Assembly (NCBI RefSeq): GCF_019929185.1
Contig: NZ_JAHZPC010000005.1
Location: forward strand, 62,001 to 126,000
DNA: 64,000 nucleotides
Source of the DNA: Streptococcus parasanguinis
GTDB lineage: Bacteria; Bacillota; Bacilli; Lactobacillales; Streptococcaceae
Reading direction: 5' to 3'
Shown here: positions 36,878 to 47,139 of the stretch, one piece after another
Position numbering within the stretch: position 1 is the stretch's first letter
How the letters are laid out: each line of letters starts with the position of its first letter
Made by a program: the position numbers and the translations under genes
Notes under the pieces: model-generated
Database searches by the model: none
The model's input: only the letters and a program-made list of their open reading frames with translations
Told to the model about the DNA's origin: nothing

Positions 36878-39217
36878 ATGAATAAAAAAATCTTAGATAT
36901 TCTGGAGTTTGACAAGGTCAAGCAACTTTTTGAACCCTATCTACAGACAGAACAAGGGGAGATGGAGCTAGCAGTCCTTACTCCAACCGATAAAAAAGAA
37001 AGCATCGAAACGGCTTTTATGGAGCTAGAAGATATGGAGCAGATCCTCTTGGAAGAGCCTCGCTTTGCCGTGTCGACCATTCAAGATGTCCGTCCAGTGA
37101 CCAAGCGTTTGGAGATGGAGGCAGCCCTCAATATCGATGAATTACTAGCGCTAAAAGCTGTCCTTCGGGTGACACATGATCTCAAGGATTTCTACGACAA
37201 CTTGGAAAATGTCCGTCTGGAAAGGCTCCACCGACTCTTTGACAACTTGGTGGATCTGCCCCGCTTACAAGGTGGGCTTCAAGCCATCAACGAAGGAGGC
37301 TTTGTCGAGTCTTTTGCCAGTGAAAAATTGGCTAAAATCCGTCGCCGCATCCAAGAGAATGAACACCAGGTCAGAGAGATTCTGCAAGACCTGTTGAAAA
37401 GTAAGGCCGATATGTTAGCGGATGCTGTGATTGCTAGCCGGAATGGACGCAATGTTCTACCGGTAAAAAACACCTATCGCAACCGGATTGCAGGGGTGGT
37501 CCACGATATCTCAGCCAGTGGGAATACTGTTTATATCGAACCTCGTGCAGTGGTTAATCTCAATGAAGAAATTGCCAATCATCGAGCAGATGAACGGTAT
37601 GAAATCATTCAGATTCTGGAGGAATTGTCTGACAGCCTGCGCCCCCATGCGGCAGAGATTGCTAACAACGCCTGGATTATCGGTCACTTGGACTTGATCA
37701 AGGCCAAGTATCGGTTTATGCGTGATTTCAAGGCCGTGGTACCAGAGGTTAGCAGTAATCGCTCTATTCAGCTCTTGCAACTACGTCATCCCTTGATTGA
37801 AAATGCTGTCGCGAATGACCTGCATTTTACCGAGGACTTGACTGAAATCGTGATTACTGGTCCCAATACAGGTGGTAAAACCATCATGCTAAAAACGCTG
37901 GGACTAGCGCAAATTATGGCCCAGTCTGGTCTTCCCATCCTAGCGGATCCAGGTAGTCGTGTGGGCATCTTCTCACAAGTCTTTGCAGATATTGGAGATG
38001 AACAATCGATCGAGCAGAGCTTGTCGACCTTCTCCAGTCATATGACCAATATCGTATCGATCTTACATCAAGTAGATACCGCCTCCTTGATCCTCCTGGA
38101 TGAGTTAGGAGCTGGAACCGATCCTCAAGAAGGGGCTGGCCTTGCTATTGCCATCCTAGAAGACCTGCGCTTACGCGGAATTAAGACCATGGCGACGACC
38201 CACTATCCAGAGCTCAAGGTCTACGGGATTGAGACTGCAGGGGTGCAAAATGCCAGCATGGAGTTTGACACAGCGAGTCTTCGTCCAACCTATCGCTTCA
38301 TGCAAGGGGTGCCTGGTCGCTCCAATGCCTTTGAGATCGCCCGTCGTTTGGGCTTATCTGAGACCATTATCCAGGATGCCATGAAGATGACCAATACGGA
38401 CAATGATGTCAATCAGATTATTGAAAAACTGGAGGCGCAGACCTTAGAGAGTCGCAAGCGCTTGGATACCATTCAAGAAGTGGAGCAAGAAAATCTCAAA
38501 TTCAATCGCGCTCTTCGAAAGCTCTATAACGAGCTGACTCGAGAGAGGGAAACAGAGCTCAATAAGGCAAGAGAAGAAGCCAAGGAAATTGTGGACATGG
38601 CACTTTCAGAGAGTGACCGCATCCTTCAAGGTCTTCATGCTAAATCCCAGTTGAAACCACATGAGATCATTGAGGCCAAGGCTCAGTTGAAAAAACTAGC
38701 TCCTGAGACCGTCGATCTTTCTAAAAATAAGGTCTTGAAAAAAGCCAAGAAGGCGCGTGCTCCTAAGGTAGGAGATGAGATCCTGGTTATCAGCTATGGC
38801 CAACGTGGAACCCTAGTCAAGCAACTCAAAGATGGGCGCTGGGAGGCGCAAGTCGGCTTGATCAAGATGACCTTGGAAGAAAAAGAATTCAACCTTATCA
38901 AGGTTGAAAAAGAAGCGGCTCAACCTAAGAAACGCCAGGTGAATGTCGTTAAGCGCTCCAACACGAGTGGGCCGAGAGCGCGTCTGGACCTCCGTGGGAA
39001 ACGCTATGAAGAGGCCATGCAAGAGCTAGATGGTTTTATCGATCAGGCTCTGCTCAACAACATGGCCCAAGTCGATATCATCCACGGGATCGGGACAGGG
39101 GTCATCCGTGAAGGGGTGACAAAATACCTCCGCCGCAACAAGCATGTCAAGAGTTTTGAATATGCCCCACAAAATGCAGGTGGAAGCGGTGCAACCATTG
39201 TCACGTTTAAAGGATAA
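36878..39217 (+). CDS. mutS2: Endonuclease MutS2
   Basis: A 779-residue MutS homologue without the mismatch-recognition domain. Walker A is [12 protein letters not shown] near residue 327, Walker [17 protein letters not shown] near 405, then a coiled coil with [19 protein letters not shown], and a C-terminal Smr nuclease domain ([15 protein letters not shown] near 705, [14 protein letters not shown] near 735). It is linked to suppression of recombination and to rescue of stalled or collided ribosomes. Length is normal. Confidence 0.95.
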   Translation: MNKKILDILEFDKVKQLFEPYLQTEQGEMELAVLTPTDKKESIETAFMELEDMEQILLEEPRFAVSTIQDVRPVTKRLEMEAALNIDELLALKAVLRVTHDLKDFYDNLENVRLERLHRLFDNLVDLPRLQGGLQAINEGGFVESFASEKLAKIRRRIQENEHQVREILQDLLKSKADMLADAVIASRNGRNVLPVKNTYRNRIAGVVHDISASGNTVYIEPRAVVNLNEEIANHRADERYEIIQILEELSDSLRPHAAEIANNAWIIGHLDLIKAKYRFMRDFKAVVPEVSSNRSIQLLQLRHPLIENAVANDLHFTEDLTEIVITGPNTGGKTIMLKTLGLAQIMAQSGLPILADPGSRVGIFSQVFADIGDEQSIEQSLSTFSSHMTNIVSILHQVDTASLILLDELGAGTDPQEGAGLAIAILEDLRLRGIKTMATTHYPELKVYGIETAGVQNASMEFDTASLRPTYRFMQGVPGRSNAFEIARRLGLSETIIQDAMKMTNTDNDVNQIIEKLEAQTLESRKRLDTIQEVEQENLKFNRALRKLYNELTRERETELNKAREEAKEIVDMALSESDRILQGLHAKSQLKPHEIIEAKAQLKKLAPETVDLSKNKVLKKAKKARAPKVGDEILVISYGQRGTLVKQLKDGRWEAQVGLIKMTLEEKEFNLIKVEKEAAQPKKRQVNVVKRSNTSGPRARLDLRGKRYEEAMQELDGFIDQALLNNMAQVDIIHGIGTGVIREGVTKYLRRNKHVKSFEYAPQNAGGSGATIVTFKG

Positions 39218-39346
39218 GGTAAGCCCTAGTTGTTCATTAGCTGGGGTTTAGAACGTAGACTAAATTTTTAAAAAGAAAAATAAGTTAGGAAATTCTGCAA
39301 AAAAATATAAATCTCTCCCATTTTTAAAATGAATAAAGAAAATACC

Positions 39347-39635
39347 GAAACTTTCCGCCGTGAGAAAAGTGAGAGTGGGACAGAAATCGGTAATTCGTTA
39401 AAATTCGATTTCGTCGTCCCACCTCCGCACAGTTGAGTAGGGCTGTAAAAGCTGATGAAATCAGCGTAGTAGAGCCCACTCAACCACTGCGTCTTGCTTG
39501 ACAATCCAAAAACAATTAAGAGGCTAGGACTTTTGTCCCAGTCTCACTCGGAATTATTGAGACCTTAGGCTCAATAATTAGTCATGGAACTTCTTCGAAG
39601 TTCGCTGACGTCCGTGCTCACCTAAGGAAAGTTTC
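39347..39635 (-). repeat. Structured repeat copy 5, with a nested second-family repeat
   Basis: The two ends (39347-39370 and 39547-39635) match the standard element read on the minus strand, including AATTATTGAGCC/GGTCTCAATAATT. The third hairpin is missing and in its place sits a complete second-family repeat. This nested structure, flanked by terminator-like hairpins, fills the 597-bp mutS2-pepD gap. Confidence 0.88.
39371..39546 (-). repeat. Second-family repeat, copy B, inside repeat copy 5
   Basis: Outer ends GAGAGTGGGACA and TGTCCCAGTCTC; the interior matches copies at 9097-9272 and 50369-50542. It exactly replaces the host element's third hairpin. Confidence 0.88.
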
Positions 39636-39662
39636 TAAGATAACTTTTTCTTCAATCTGAAT

Positions 39663-39689
39663 CTAGCTGATAAACAGCTAGGTTTTTTT
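39663..39689 (+). terminator. Intrinsic terminator downstream of repeat copy 5
   Basis: CTAGCTGataaaCAGCTAG followed by GTTTTTTT. Confidence 0.75.
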
Positions 39690-39814
39690 AAATTTTACAT
39701 AATGAACCGGATTAAAAGAAATTGAAAACGATCCGTTTTCAAATCGGATTTTCAGTAGGTTCTCCCTTTTAAAAGTGCTATAATAGAGGCAATGAATGAT
39801 TTGGGAGGATACGC

Positions 39815-41233
39815 ATGCGTAAACGTGAAAGTGCAGATTCGTGTACAACGATTCTAGTCGGAAAAAATGCTAGCTATGATGGTTCGACCATTGTAGCACG
39901 AACAGAGGATTCTCAAAATGGCGTTTTTACGCCTAAGAAATTAATCGTGGTCAAACCAGAAGATCAACCGCGTCATTACAAGTCTATTTTATCATCTTTT
40001 GAAATCGACTTGCCAGATAATCCAGTTCGCTATACGGCAGTTCCAGATGCCATTCCTAAAGACGGGATCTGGGGAGAAGCTGGGATCAATATCTATAATG
40101 TAGCCATGAGTGAGACAGAGACCATTACGACTAATAGCCGTGTGCTAGGGGCCGATCCTCTTGTAGAGAGTGGCATCGGTGAGGAAGACATGCTGACCTT
40201 GGTCTTGCCTTATATCAAGACTGCCCGCGAAGGGGTTTTGCGTCTCGGAAAGATTTTAGAAGAGTACGGAACCTATGAATCTAACGGGATTGCGATTTCA
40301 GATGTGAATGAAATCTGGTGGTTGGAAACCATCGGAGGTCACCACTGGATGGCGCGCCGTGTACCAGATGATGCCTATGTGACCAACCCGAACCAACTGG
40401 GAAGTGATTATTTTGAATTTGGAAATCCAGACGAGTTTCTTTGTGACCCAGATCTTGAAAATTTTGTCACAGAGCACCATTTGATTCTGGATCAAGAAGG
40501 AAAAGGTTTTAATCCACGCTATGCCTTTGGTAGCCAAAAAGACAAGGACCGTCACTACAATACACCGCGGGCTTGGGCCATCCAGCGTTTCCTTAATCCT
40601 GAAATTGAGCAGGATCCACGGAGCTTTGAGATTCCTTGGTGTCAAAAGCCCTATCGCAAGGTGACGATTGAGGATGTCAAATATGTCTTGAGCAATCACT
40701 ACCAAGATACCATCTACGATCCTTATGGACCGGAAGGAGATCAGGTGAGTCAGCGAACTTTCCGGACGATCGGGATCAACCGGACCAGTCAAACAGCGAT
40801 TCTGCAATTGCGTCCCAACAAGCCGCAAGAAACGACAGGCATCCAATGGATTTCTTACGGTTCGATGCCTTACAATACAGCTGTCCCTTTCTTTACCCAA
40901 GTGGATACAACGCCAGGCTACTTTGCCAATACGACGGCTAAGGTGACAACGGATTCCTTCTACTGGGCTAACCGGATTATTGCAGGACTTGCAGATCCTC
41001 ACTATGCCCACCATGTTGGCGATCTAGATGATTACCAAGAATCGACAATGGCCTGGGGACATGCACGCATCAATAAAGTCGATCGTGCCCTTGCAGCAGG
41101 TGTAACCGTCGATTTTGAGGCTGAAAACCAAGCCATGAGTGATCAGATTCAAGAAGCGACAGATCAACTCTTGGACAAGATTTTGCTCGATGCTAGCAAC
41201 CTTATGACCAATCACTTCTCCTTAAGTGATTAA
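39815..41233 (+). CDS. pepD: Cytoplasmic C69 family dipeptidase
   Basis: A 472-residue PepD-type dipeptidase. Unlike the paralogue at 20430 there is no signal peptide; a short nine-residue propeptide (MRKRESADS) precedes the Cys that becomes the N-terminal nucleophile ([20 protein letters not shown], residue 10). Conserved [20 protein letters not shown] near 70 and [19 protein letters not shown] near 168 follow. It breaks down dipeptides inside the cell. GGGAGGA is 7 bases before the ATG. The glycine riboswitch begins about 100 bases after its stop. Confidence 0.92.
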   Translation: MRKRESADSCTTILVGKNASYDGSTIVARTEDSQNGVFTPKKLIVVKPEDQPRHYKSILSSFEIDLPDNPVRYTAVPDAIPKDGIWGEAGINIYNVAMSETETITTNSRVLGADPLVESGIGEEDMLTLVLPYIKTAREGVLRLGKILEEYGTYESNGIAISDVNEIWWLETIGGHHWMARRVPDDAYVTNPNQLGSDYFEFGNPDEFLCDPDLENFVTEHHLILDQEGKGFNPRYAFGSQKDKDRHYNTPRAWAIQRFLNPEIEQDPRSFEIPWCQKPYRKVTIEDVKYVLSNHYQDTIYDPYGPEGDQVSQRTFRTIGINRTSQTAILQLRPNKPQETTGIQWISYGSMPYNTAVPFFTQVDTTPGYFANTTAKVTTDSFYWANRIIAGLADPHYAHHVGDLDDYQESTMAWGHARINKVDRALAAGVTVDFEAENQAMSDQIQEATDQLLDKILLDASNLMTNHFSLSD

Positions 41234-41278
41234 AAACCGTACATTTTCAGATAATTTACAATATTTTTTCGGAAATGA

Positions 41279-41307
41279 TTGACAGATTTTTGAAAATCGA
41301 TTAAAAT
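41279..41307 (+). promoter_or_regulatory. Promoter of the glycine riboswitch transcript
   Basis: TTGACA (41279-41284) and TAAAAT (41302-41307) with a 17-base spacer. Confidence 0.7.
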
Positions 41308-41334
41308 AGAGAAAATTACATACGACCGAATGAA

Positions 41335-41456
41335 GTTTGCAGGAGCGTGAGTGACTGTGAATGGACGGAACTCTGGAGAGACCAGAAATGGCACCGAAGG
41401 GGCAAGGTAGAGGATGCATCTACTCAAACTCTCAGGTAAAAGGACAGAGCGAAAAA
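41335..41456 (+). promoter_or_regulatory. Glycine riboswitch (single aptamer)
   Basis: The conserved core pieces appear in order: CTGGAGAGACC at 41372-41383, GCACCGAAGGGGCAA at 41391-41405, and ACTCTCAGGTAAAAGGACAG at 41429-41448, which are diagnostic of the glycine aptamer. Only one full aptamer is present, although most glycine riboswitches are tandem. It controls the symporter gene that starts at 41559. Confidence 0.93.
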
Positions 41457-41486
41457 TAGGGAAAGTCCCCTATTTTAAGCAGGACC

Positions 41487-41519
41487 AGAGTACATGTTTG
41501 ACATGTACTCTTTCTTTTT
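41487..41519 (+). terminator. Riboswitch expression-platform terminator
   Basis: AGAGTACATGT pairs with ACATGTACTCT, followed by TTCTTTTT. A second hairpin (AAATAGGG/CCCTATTT, 41454-41475) lies between it and the aptamer and could be the alternative fold. Confidence 0.8.
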
Positions 41520-41558
41520 CTCATTTCTGTCGAGCGGTCGATAAAAAGGAGACAGAGA

Positions 41559-42890
41559 ATGGATCATGTATTGCAATTTTTTCAGCAACTCGATAATTTA
41601 GTATGGGGCGCCCCACTTTTGGTGCTCTTGGTAGGGACAGGGATCTACCTGACCCTTCGTTTGGGCTTGCTTCAGATACGCTATCTTCCAAAAGCCTTTC
41701 GCTTGATCTTTACAGAAGATGAGGGGCATGGGGATATCTCGAGCTTTGGAGCCCTTGCGACGGCCCTAGCGGCAACTGTAGGGACAGGGAATATCGTAGG
41801 GGTAGCGACAGCGATTCAGACAGGTGGCCCAGGGGCCCTCTTTTGGATGTGGATGGCGGCCTTCTTTGGAATGGCGACCAAGTATGCAGAAGGGCTCTTA
41901 GCCATTCGTTATCGGACCAAGGATGACAACGGTCATATCTCAGGTGGTCCCATGTACTACATTCTTCACGGGATGGGAGAGAAGTGGCGACCACTGGCTA
42001 TTTTCTTTGCGGTTGCAGGAGTGTTGGTAGCCCTCTTTGGGATCGGAACCATGACCCAGGTTAATTCCATTACGGGATCTCTTCAAGCAAGTTTTGGCAC
42101 AGCTCCAGAAGTGGCTAGTGTAGTGATTGCGCTAGTGGTTTCGACCATCATCTTTGGTGGGATTCACTGGATTTCCAAAGTCTCTGAAAAAGTGGTTCCT
42201 TTTATGGCTACTGCCTATATCTTTGCGACTGTCACGATCATTGTCTTGCATCTGGACCAATTGCTTCCAGCCTTGAAATCGGTCTTTTCGGGTGCTTTTA
42301 CAGGGACTGCAGCCATGGGAGGTTTCGCAGGAGCAACGGTCAAAATGGCTATCCAAAAAGGGGTGGCGCGTGGGGTTTTCTCTAATGAATCGGGTCTCGG
42401 ATCTGCACCCATTGCAGCCGCCGCAGCGAAGACCAATGAGCCCGTCGAGCAGGGCTTGATCTCCATGACAGGAACCTTTATTGATACCATTATCATCTGT
42501 AGTTTGACAGGACTTTCGCTCTTGGTTTCAGGTGAGTGGATGGCTAAGGGCAGCACTAGCACCCTGACTCAGGATACGTTTACAGGCGTCTTTGGCCCAG
42601 TCGGAGGCATCATTCTGACGCTATGCTTGGTGCTATTTGCGACTACGACCATACTTGGATGGTCTTATTACGGAGAGCGGTGTTTTGAATTCCTATTTGG
42701 TGTTAAACATATCAACCTCTATCGGACCTTCTTTGTTTTTATGGTTGGACTAGGAGGCTTCCTTAAGCTGGACCTGGTCTGGGTGATCGCGGATATTGTG
42801 AATGGGCTGATGGCTTTGCCCAACCTAATTGCCCTTTTAGCTCTCTCCCCTGTCATCATCAAAGAAAGCAAACAATACTTTAAGAAATAA
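41559..42890 (+). CDS. Sodium:alanine/glycine symporter (AGCS family)
   Basis: A 443-residue transporter with about eleven membrane helices. Family motifs ATALAATVGTGNIVGVATAI near residue 70, MWMAAFFGMATKYAEGLLAIRYR near 100 and GVFSNESGLGSAPIAAAAAKT near 275 are present. It takes up glycine or alanine with sodium. A glycine riboswitch directly upstream points to glycine as a substrate or signal. It is followed by a bidirectional terminator. Confidence 0.93.
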   Translation: MDHVLQFFQQLDNLVWGAPLLVLLVGTGIYLTLRLGLLQIRYLPKAFRLIFTEDEGHGDISSFGALATALAATVGTGNIVGVATAIQTGGPGALFWMWMAAFFGMATKYAEGLLAIRYRTKDDNGHISGGPMYYILHGMGEKWRPLAIFFAVAGVLVALFGIGTMTQVNSITGSLQASFGTAPEVASVVIALVVSTIIFGGIHWISKVSEKVVPFMATAYIFATVTIIVLHLDQLLPALKSVFSGAFTGTAAMGGFAGATVKMAIQKGVARGVFSNESGLGSAPIAAAAAKTNEPVEQGLISMTGTFIDTIIICSLTGLSLLVSGEWMAKGSTSTLTQDTFTGVFGPVGGIILTLCLVLFATTTILGWSYYGERCFEFLFGVKHINLYRTFFVFMVGLGGFLKLDLVWVIADIVNGLMALPNLIALLALSPVIIKESKQYFKK

Positions 42891-42891
42891 G

Positions 42892-42920
42892 AAAACCCAG
42901 ATTGATGGATCTGGGTTTTC
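42892..42920. terminator. Bidirectional terminator between symporter and sstT
   Basis: AAAACCCAGAT/ATCTGGGTTTT around TGATGG serves the two converging genes. Confidence 0.85.
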
Positions 42921-42943
42921 TTATCTATTTGAGATAGGAGCAT

Positions 42944-44161
42944 TTAATAGCGTTTTTCTTTTGGCCAGCTACTCATTTCGGCGATGGCGGTGAAGAGCAC
43001 ATCTGTCGAAGAGTTGAGGGCTGTTTCGCAAGAGTCTTGGATGACCCCGATGATAAAGCCGACGCTGACGACTTGCATGGCCAAATCATTGGTGATACCA
43101 AAGAGGCTACAAGCAACAGGGATGAGAAGGAGAGATCCTCCCGCAACTCCAGATGCTCCACAAGCAGAGATAGCCGCTACCACACTCAGAATGAGAGCAG
43201 TTCCAAAGTCAACCTGAATGTGCAAGGTATTGGCAGCAGCGAGCGTCAAAATATTGATCGTCACGGCTGCGCCTGCCATGTTTACAGTTGAACCAAGTGG
43301 AATGGAGACAGAATAGGTATCTGGATTCAGCCCCAACTCTTCACAGAGACGCATATTGACAGGGATGTTAGCTGCAGAACTTCTAGTGAAAAAGGCTGTT
43401 ACCCCACTGACACGGAGGCATTTAAAAACAAGGGGATAGGGGTTCTTGCGGATCATGAAAAAGACGATCAATGGATTGATGACCAGGGCTACAAATGCCA
43501 TGGTACCAACCAAAACAAGTAAGAGAATCCCGTAGTTACTAAGGGCACTGAGTCCTTGGCCAGCGATGGTCGTGAAGACCAAGCCTAAGATCCCAAATGG
43601 AGCTAGGTTGATAATCCACTCAACAATTTTTGAAGTGATGTCTGCTAGAGTTTGGAGGAGGTCTTTACTATGTTCACTCGCCTCTCTCATGGCAATCCCA
43701 AAGACAGTTGCCCAAGAAAGGATCCCAATGTAGTTGGCTTGCTGCAAGGCGTTGACCGGGTTGTCGACGATCTTGAGCAAGAGGTTACTAATCACTTCGC
43801 CAATCCCGTTTGGAGAGGATCCTTCAGCGGCCTTTCCAGTCAGGGTAATGGTGATGGGGAAGATGTAATTGACCAAAACAGCGACGAAGGCAGCTGCAAA
43901 GGTTCCTAGGAGATAGAGGACGATGACCTTTTTCATATTGGTCTCTGTCCCTTTTTGGTGTTGGGAGAGAGCGTTTGCGACAAGCGCAAAGACCAGAAGG
44001 GGTGCGATCGCACGGAGCCCTCCAACAAAGAACTGACCTAAGAGTCCAATGCCAGATGCTTTCGGAAAGAGAAGGGCTAGGATGACACCAAGTACAATCC
44101 CGATTGCGATCCTTTTCATAAGGTTGGTTTTATTCCAAGTGGTAATCAGTCGATGAATCAT
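42944..44161 (-). CDS. sstT: Serine/threonine:sodium symporter SstT
   Basis: A 405-residue member of the dicarboxylate/amino-acid:cation symporter family. It opens with [19 protein letters not shown] after a 14-residue lead, and has [19 protein letters not shown] near residue 270 and [21 protein letters not shown], the re-entrant loop and sodium-site region. ATG 44161 has a strong AAGGAGGT ribosome-binding site; the longer frame upstream was discarded. Confidence 0.93.
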   Translation of the reverse strand: MIHRLITTWNKTNLMKRIAIGIVLGVILALLFPKASGIGLLGQFFVGGLRAIAPLLVFALVANALSQHQKGTETNMKKVIVLYLLGTFAAAFVAVLVNYIFPITITLTGKAAEGSSPNGIGEVISNLLLKIVDNPVNALQQANYIGILSWATVFGIAMREASEHSKDLLQTLADITSKIVEWIINLAPFGILGLVFTTIAGQGLSALSNYGILLLVLVGTMAFVALVINPLIVFFMIRKNPYPLVFKCLRVSGVTAFFTRSSAANIPVNMRLCEELGLNPDTYSVSIPLGSTVNMAGAAVTINILTLAAANTLHIQVDFGTALILSVVAAISACGASGVAGGSLLLIPVACSLFGITNDLAMQVVSVGFIIGVIQDSCETALNSSTDVLFTAIAEMSSWPKEKRY

Positions 44162-44298
44162 GTAGGACCTCCTTAAAAAATAATTAAGGAATATTATACG
44201 ATAGTTAGGGGGGGAAAGCAATGAAATTTTTAAAAAATAGCTTTATTTCCGAATATTTGATATAATCATACTATTCTTTGTTAGAAAGGCCCGAATAA

Positions 44299-45147
44299 AT
44301 GAGTCAAGCTTTCCAACGTTATTTCAGTAAAATAGACTGGACAAAGATTTTTGATGACCTAATTTCAAAATGCATCTCCCTGATTTTTGTCTTTCTATTA
44401 TTTTTTATCGCTAAAAAGGTCATCCATAGCCTGGTCAAGCGGATATTAACCCCTTCTTTTAAGTATACGGTGCAGGATGAAGCCCGTAAAAAAACCATTC
44501 TCCGTTTAGTAGAGAGTCTCTTGAACTACTGCTTGTATTTTATCTTGATCTACTGGATCTTGTCGATCCTCGGTCTTCCAGTCTCTAGTCTATTGGCTGG
44601 TGCTGGGATTGCTGGGGTGGCTATCGGGATGGGAGCCCAGGGCTTCCTTTCCGATTTGGTCAATGGTTTCTTTATCCTTTTAGAACGCCAGCTGGATGTG
44701 GGGGACAATGTCCGACTTACCAATGGTTCTATTAATATCGCCGGCATCGTTAGCAGTGTGGGAATTCGGACAACTCAAGTACGTGATTTTGACGGGTCTC
44801 TCCACTTTGTCCCAAACCGCAATATCACTGTCGTCAGCAACCTCTCGCGTGGAGATATGCGCGTGCTGGTGGATATTCCGCTAGATGCGAATACCGATCT
44901 CGATAAGATCTATCAGGTGATTGCGCAGGTCAACCAGTCTCAACAAGACAAACACCCAGAAGTGTTGACAGGTCCTACTATTTTAGGCCCACAGATCGAA
45001 AAAAATGGTCGCTATTCCTTCCGTATTGCGATGACCGCGCAAAATGGGACACAGGTTACTGTTTATCATACTTACTGTAAACTCTATCATGATGCCTTGA
45101 TGGAAGCAGGAATCAACCTTCCAACAGGAAATAACGTAATCATGTAA
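44299..45147 (+). CDS. MscS-type mechanosensitive channel
   Basis: A 282-residue small-conductance mechanosensitive channel. Three membrane helices come first, the pore-lining one being SLLAGAGIAGVAIGMGAQGFLSDLVNGF near residue 95-122, then a beta domain (QLDVGDNVRLTNG) and the C-terminal mixed domain. It releases solutes on hypo-osmotic shock. The start follows GAAAGG. A terminator follows the stop directly. Confidence 0.9.
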   Translation: MSQAFQRYFSKIDWTKIFDDLISKCISLIFVFLLFFIAKKVIHSLVKRILTPSFKYTVQDEARKKTILRLVESLLNYCLYFILIYWILSILGLPVSSLLAGAGIAGVAIGMGAQGFLSDLVNGFFILLERQLDVGDNVRLTNGSINIAGIVSSVGIRTTQVRDFDGSLHFVPNRNITVVSNLSRGDMRVLVDIPLDANTDLDKIYQVIAQVNQSQQDKHPEVLTGPTILGPQIEKNGRYSFRIAMTAQNGTQVTVYHTYCKLYHDALMEAGINLPTGNNVIM

Positions 45148-45150
45148 AAA

Positions 45151-45178
45151 AGCTCAGAAATATTTTTCTGAGCTATTT
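45151..45178 (+). terminator. Terminator after the MscS gene
   Basis: AGCTCAGAAA/TTTTCTGAGCT then ATTTT. The same AGCTCAGAAA arm is found in the terminator at 47105-47136, so the two genes between are bracketed by matching terminators. Confidence 0.75.
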
Positions 45179-45351
45179 TGGTGTAGAAAATCCTTATTAA
45201 ACTGAATACTTTTGGGGTTAGTAAATTTTAGTATTGAGTTAATCTAATATTAAAATGTATGATATAATTATAACTAATTGGTAATAATCTGGAAGCTATC
45301 CAGTGAGCATAAATTTTTAGTTTAATATTTACATTTAATCTAGGGGGATTT

Positions 45352-46293
45352 ATGATGAATGGAATTATAATTAAAATTACAGACAAAATTATAGTAATTG
45401 GTTTTGAGAATGGAACAGCTAAAGAGTTTCCAATAGAGAATTTGAATTTTGAACCATATATAAATGCACAGGTACTGATTTTTGATGACATTATTACGTT
45501 GGCTCAGAATTCTAAAAGAAGAAAGTCACATACAGGAGTTAGATTTAATAATACTTTACTGATTACTAAGATTAATATTTCTTTACTTTTTCTTGTTTTT
45601 TTAATTGCTATAATATTTTTTACGTTCTCAGTTGTACAACATGGAAAAATCTATTTTGAAGATTTGTTTAACCTATTTTTCCTAGTTGCCATAGTATTTA
45701 GTATCTTAAATCTATTCTATCTATTAATTACATTATTTAGAAAGAAATTGAAAGATAGAAATGCAACGATGGTATATCTAATTATTTCTTTATTATCATT
45801 CGTTACAACACTTATCATTGCTTTGATTATTGTTTCTGATAAAGATGTTTTTCCTATGAGAAAGGTTACCACCGAATCAAGTAGTCAAATAAAAACAAGC
45901 GACTATGAAGAATCAACCTCAGCTAGTGAAGAAGAAAATGATGTAGATAAACTTTCGGAAATCGATGTAGATAATGATAAGTCACATTATACTGATGTGG
46001 ATTATGATGCATGGAATCATGATGAAATTGAAAATGGAACAAAAATAAAAATTAATGGTAAAGTATTACAAGAATTAGAAGAAGACGGCTCACACCTTCT
46101 ACGAGTATCAATCAATGACGACTATGATAAAATTGTATTAGTTGTAATTTCAGATTCTCATTATGATAGGGTTATTGCAGAGGGTGATCAGATAACACTT
46201 TACGGATTATCAACTGGAAGACAATCATATACAACGGTTTTCAATAGTTCGAAAACACTTCCATCTATGCTAGCACTAATGTACGAAAATTAG
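45352..46293 (+). CDS. Membrane protein of unknown function with N-terminal cytoplasmic domain and C-terminal OB-like domain
   Basis: 313 residues. Residues 1-55 are a small beta-rich domain (KIIVIGFENGTAKEFPIENL, then NFEPYINAQVLIF) that also begins the next gene's product. Four hydrophobic stretches follow (about 75-100, 105-130, 140-165), then an acidic Ser/Glu/Asp-rich linker (180-225) and a C-terminal domain with INGKVLQELEEDG and ITLYGLSTGRQSYTTVF that looks like an OB fold. AT content is well above that of neighbours, which suggests transfer. GGGGGA precedes the start. Function unknown. Confidence 0.7.
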   Translation: MMNGIIIKITDKIIVIGFENGTAKEFPIENLNFEPYINAQVLIFDDIITLAQNSKRRKSHTGVRFNNTLLITKINISLLFLVFLIAIIFFTFSVVQHGKIYFEDLFNLFFLVAIVFSILNLFYLLITLFRKKLKDRNATMVYLIISLLSFVTTLIIALIIVSDKDVFPMRKVTTESSSQIKTSDYEESTSASEEENDVDKLSEIDVDNDKSHYTDVDYDAWNHDEIENGTKIKINGKVLQELEEDGSHLLRVSINDDYDKIVLVVISDSHYDRVIAEGDQITLYGLSTGRQSYTTVFNSSKTLPSMLALMYEN

Positions 46294-46301
46294 GAGGGCT
46301 T

Positions 46302-47072
46302 ATGTATAATAAAATAATTAGTGTTACAAAGACTCATGCGTACATTTTGTTAAATTCAGATGAGACATTGAAAATTCCATTAAGTGAACTAAATTTTAAG
46401 CCTAAAGTAAAAGATAACGTAGAAATATATCGTTCTAAAGAAAAAATTTATGTGACAAAGTTAAAAACTTCTTCAAAAAAATGGCCGTACGTCTTTTTAT
46501 CTGTTATTTTTATTACAATTTGTTGTTCACTTATTTTATTTTCTGCTTTAAAAAAACATGGTGAGGAAAATAATATTACAGAGTCAAAAGTGAGTAATCG
46601 AAATTCATTTCGAAATAAAAATTCCCATTCAAACAAACCAAGTACTGCATCGTCAAAAGAAGATGGAACTTCAATTTCTGAATCTTCATCTTTATTAAAT
46701 TCATCTTCGCAATCTTCACAACAGGAATCTTCAGTTTCAAGTACATCAAGTCAAACTTTAGGTTCATCATCTCAACAATCTTCATCAACAGGTAATTTTT
46801 CAGGAGTTGTAGGCACTTGGGAGAATGCCAACGGATTAAGGATTGTTTTTGATGAGAATGGATTAGTTAATGGTGGAACTGTTATTAGTTCAGGTCAACA
46901 GAATGGCATAACGTCATATAATGTAAGTGCAGGCGCATCAGGCTACGCTATTTCGTTCTATCCAGCAGGGACTTCCCTACCTTATGTTAATTCTGATATT
47001 AACAGAGATCGGATAATAGCTGGACAAGTTGCTCCATCGAGTGAAAATGAAGTTTTTTATAGAATAAATTAA
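46302..47072 (+). CDS. Surface protein of unknown function sharing the N-terminal domain of its neighbour
   Basis: 256 residues. Residues 1-50 resemble the start of the preceding protein (IPLSELNFKPKVKDNVEIY), followed by one membrane helix (62-84), a long Ser-rich extracellular linker (95-165), and an 80-residue C-terminal module starting GVVGTWENANGLRIVFDENG. The Gly-Thr-Trp module resembles small domains at the C-terminus of streptococcal lipoproteins. An AGGAGGG site is 7 bases before the ATG and the gap to the upstream gene is 8 bases, so they form an operon. AT-rich. Function unknown. Confidence 0.7.
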   Translation: MYNKIISVTKTHAYILLNSDETLKIPLSELNFKPKVKDNVEIYRSKEKIYVTKLKTSSKKWPYVFLSVIFITICCSLILFSALKKHGEENNITESKVSNRNSFRNKNSHSNKPSTASSKEDGTSISESSSLLNSSSQSSQQESSVSSTSSQTLGSSSQQSSSTGNFSGVVGTWENANGLRIVFDENGLVNGGTVISSGQQNGITSYNVSAGASGYAISFYPAGTSLPYVNSDINRDRIIAGQVAPSSENEVFYRIN

Positions 47073-47104
47073 TTTATGAACCAATTTTTTATATTTTTTA
47101 ACAC

Positions 47105-47136
47105 AAAAAAGCTCAGAAACCTTTCTGAGCTTTTTT
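47105..47136. terminator. Bidirectional terminator after the AT-rich pair
   Basis: AAAAAAGCTCAGAAA/TTTCTGAGCTTTTTT, symmetrical, with T runs on both strands. Confidence 0.85.
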
Positions 47137-47139
47137 GGT

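Noticed and set aside
40298..41014. 238-codon open frame on the minus strand opposite pepD
   Set aside because: Antisense shadow of a well-supported dipeptidase; no start signal and implausible residue composition.
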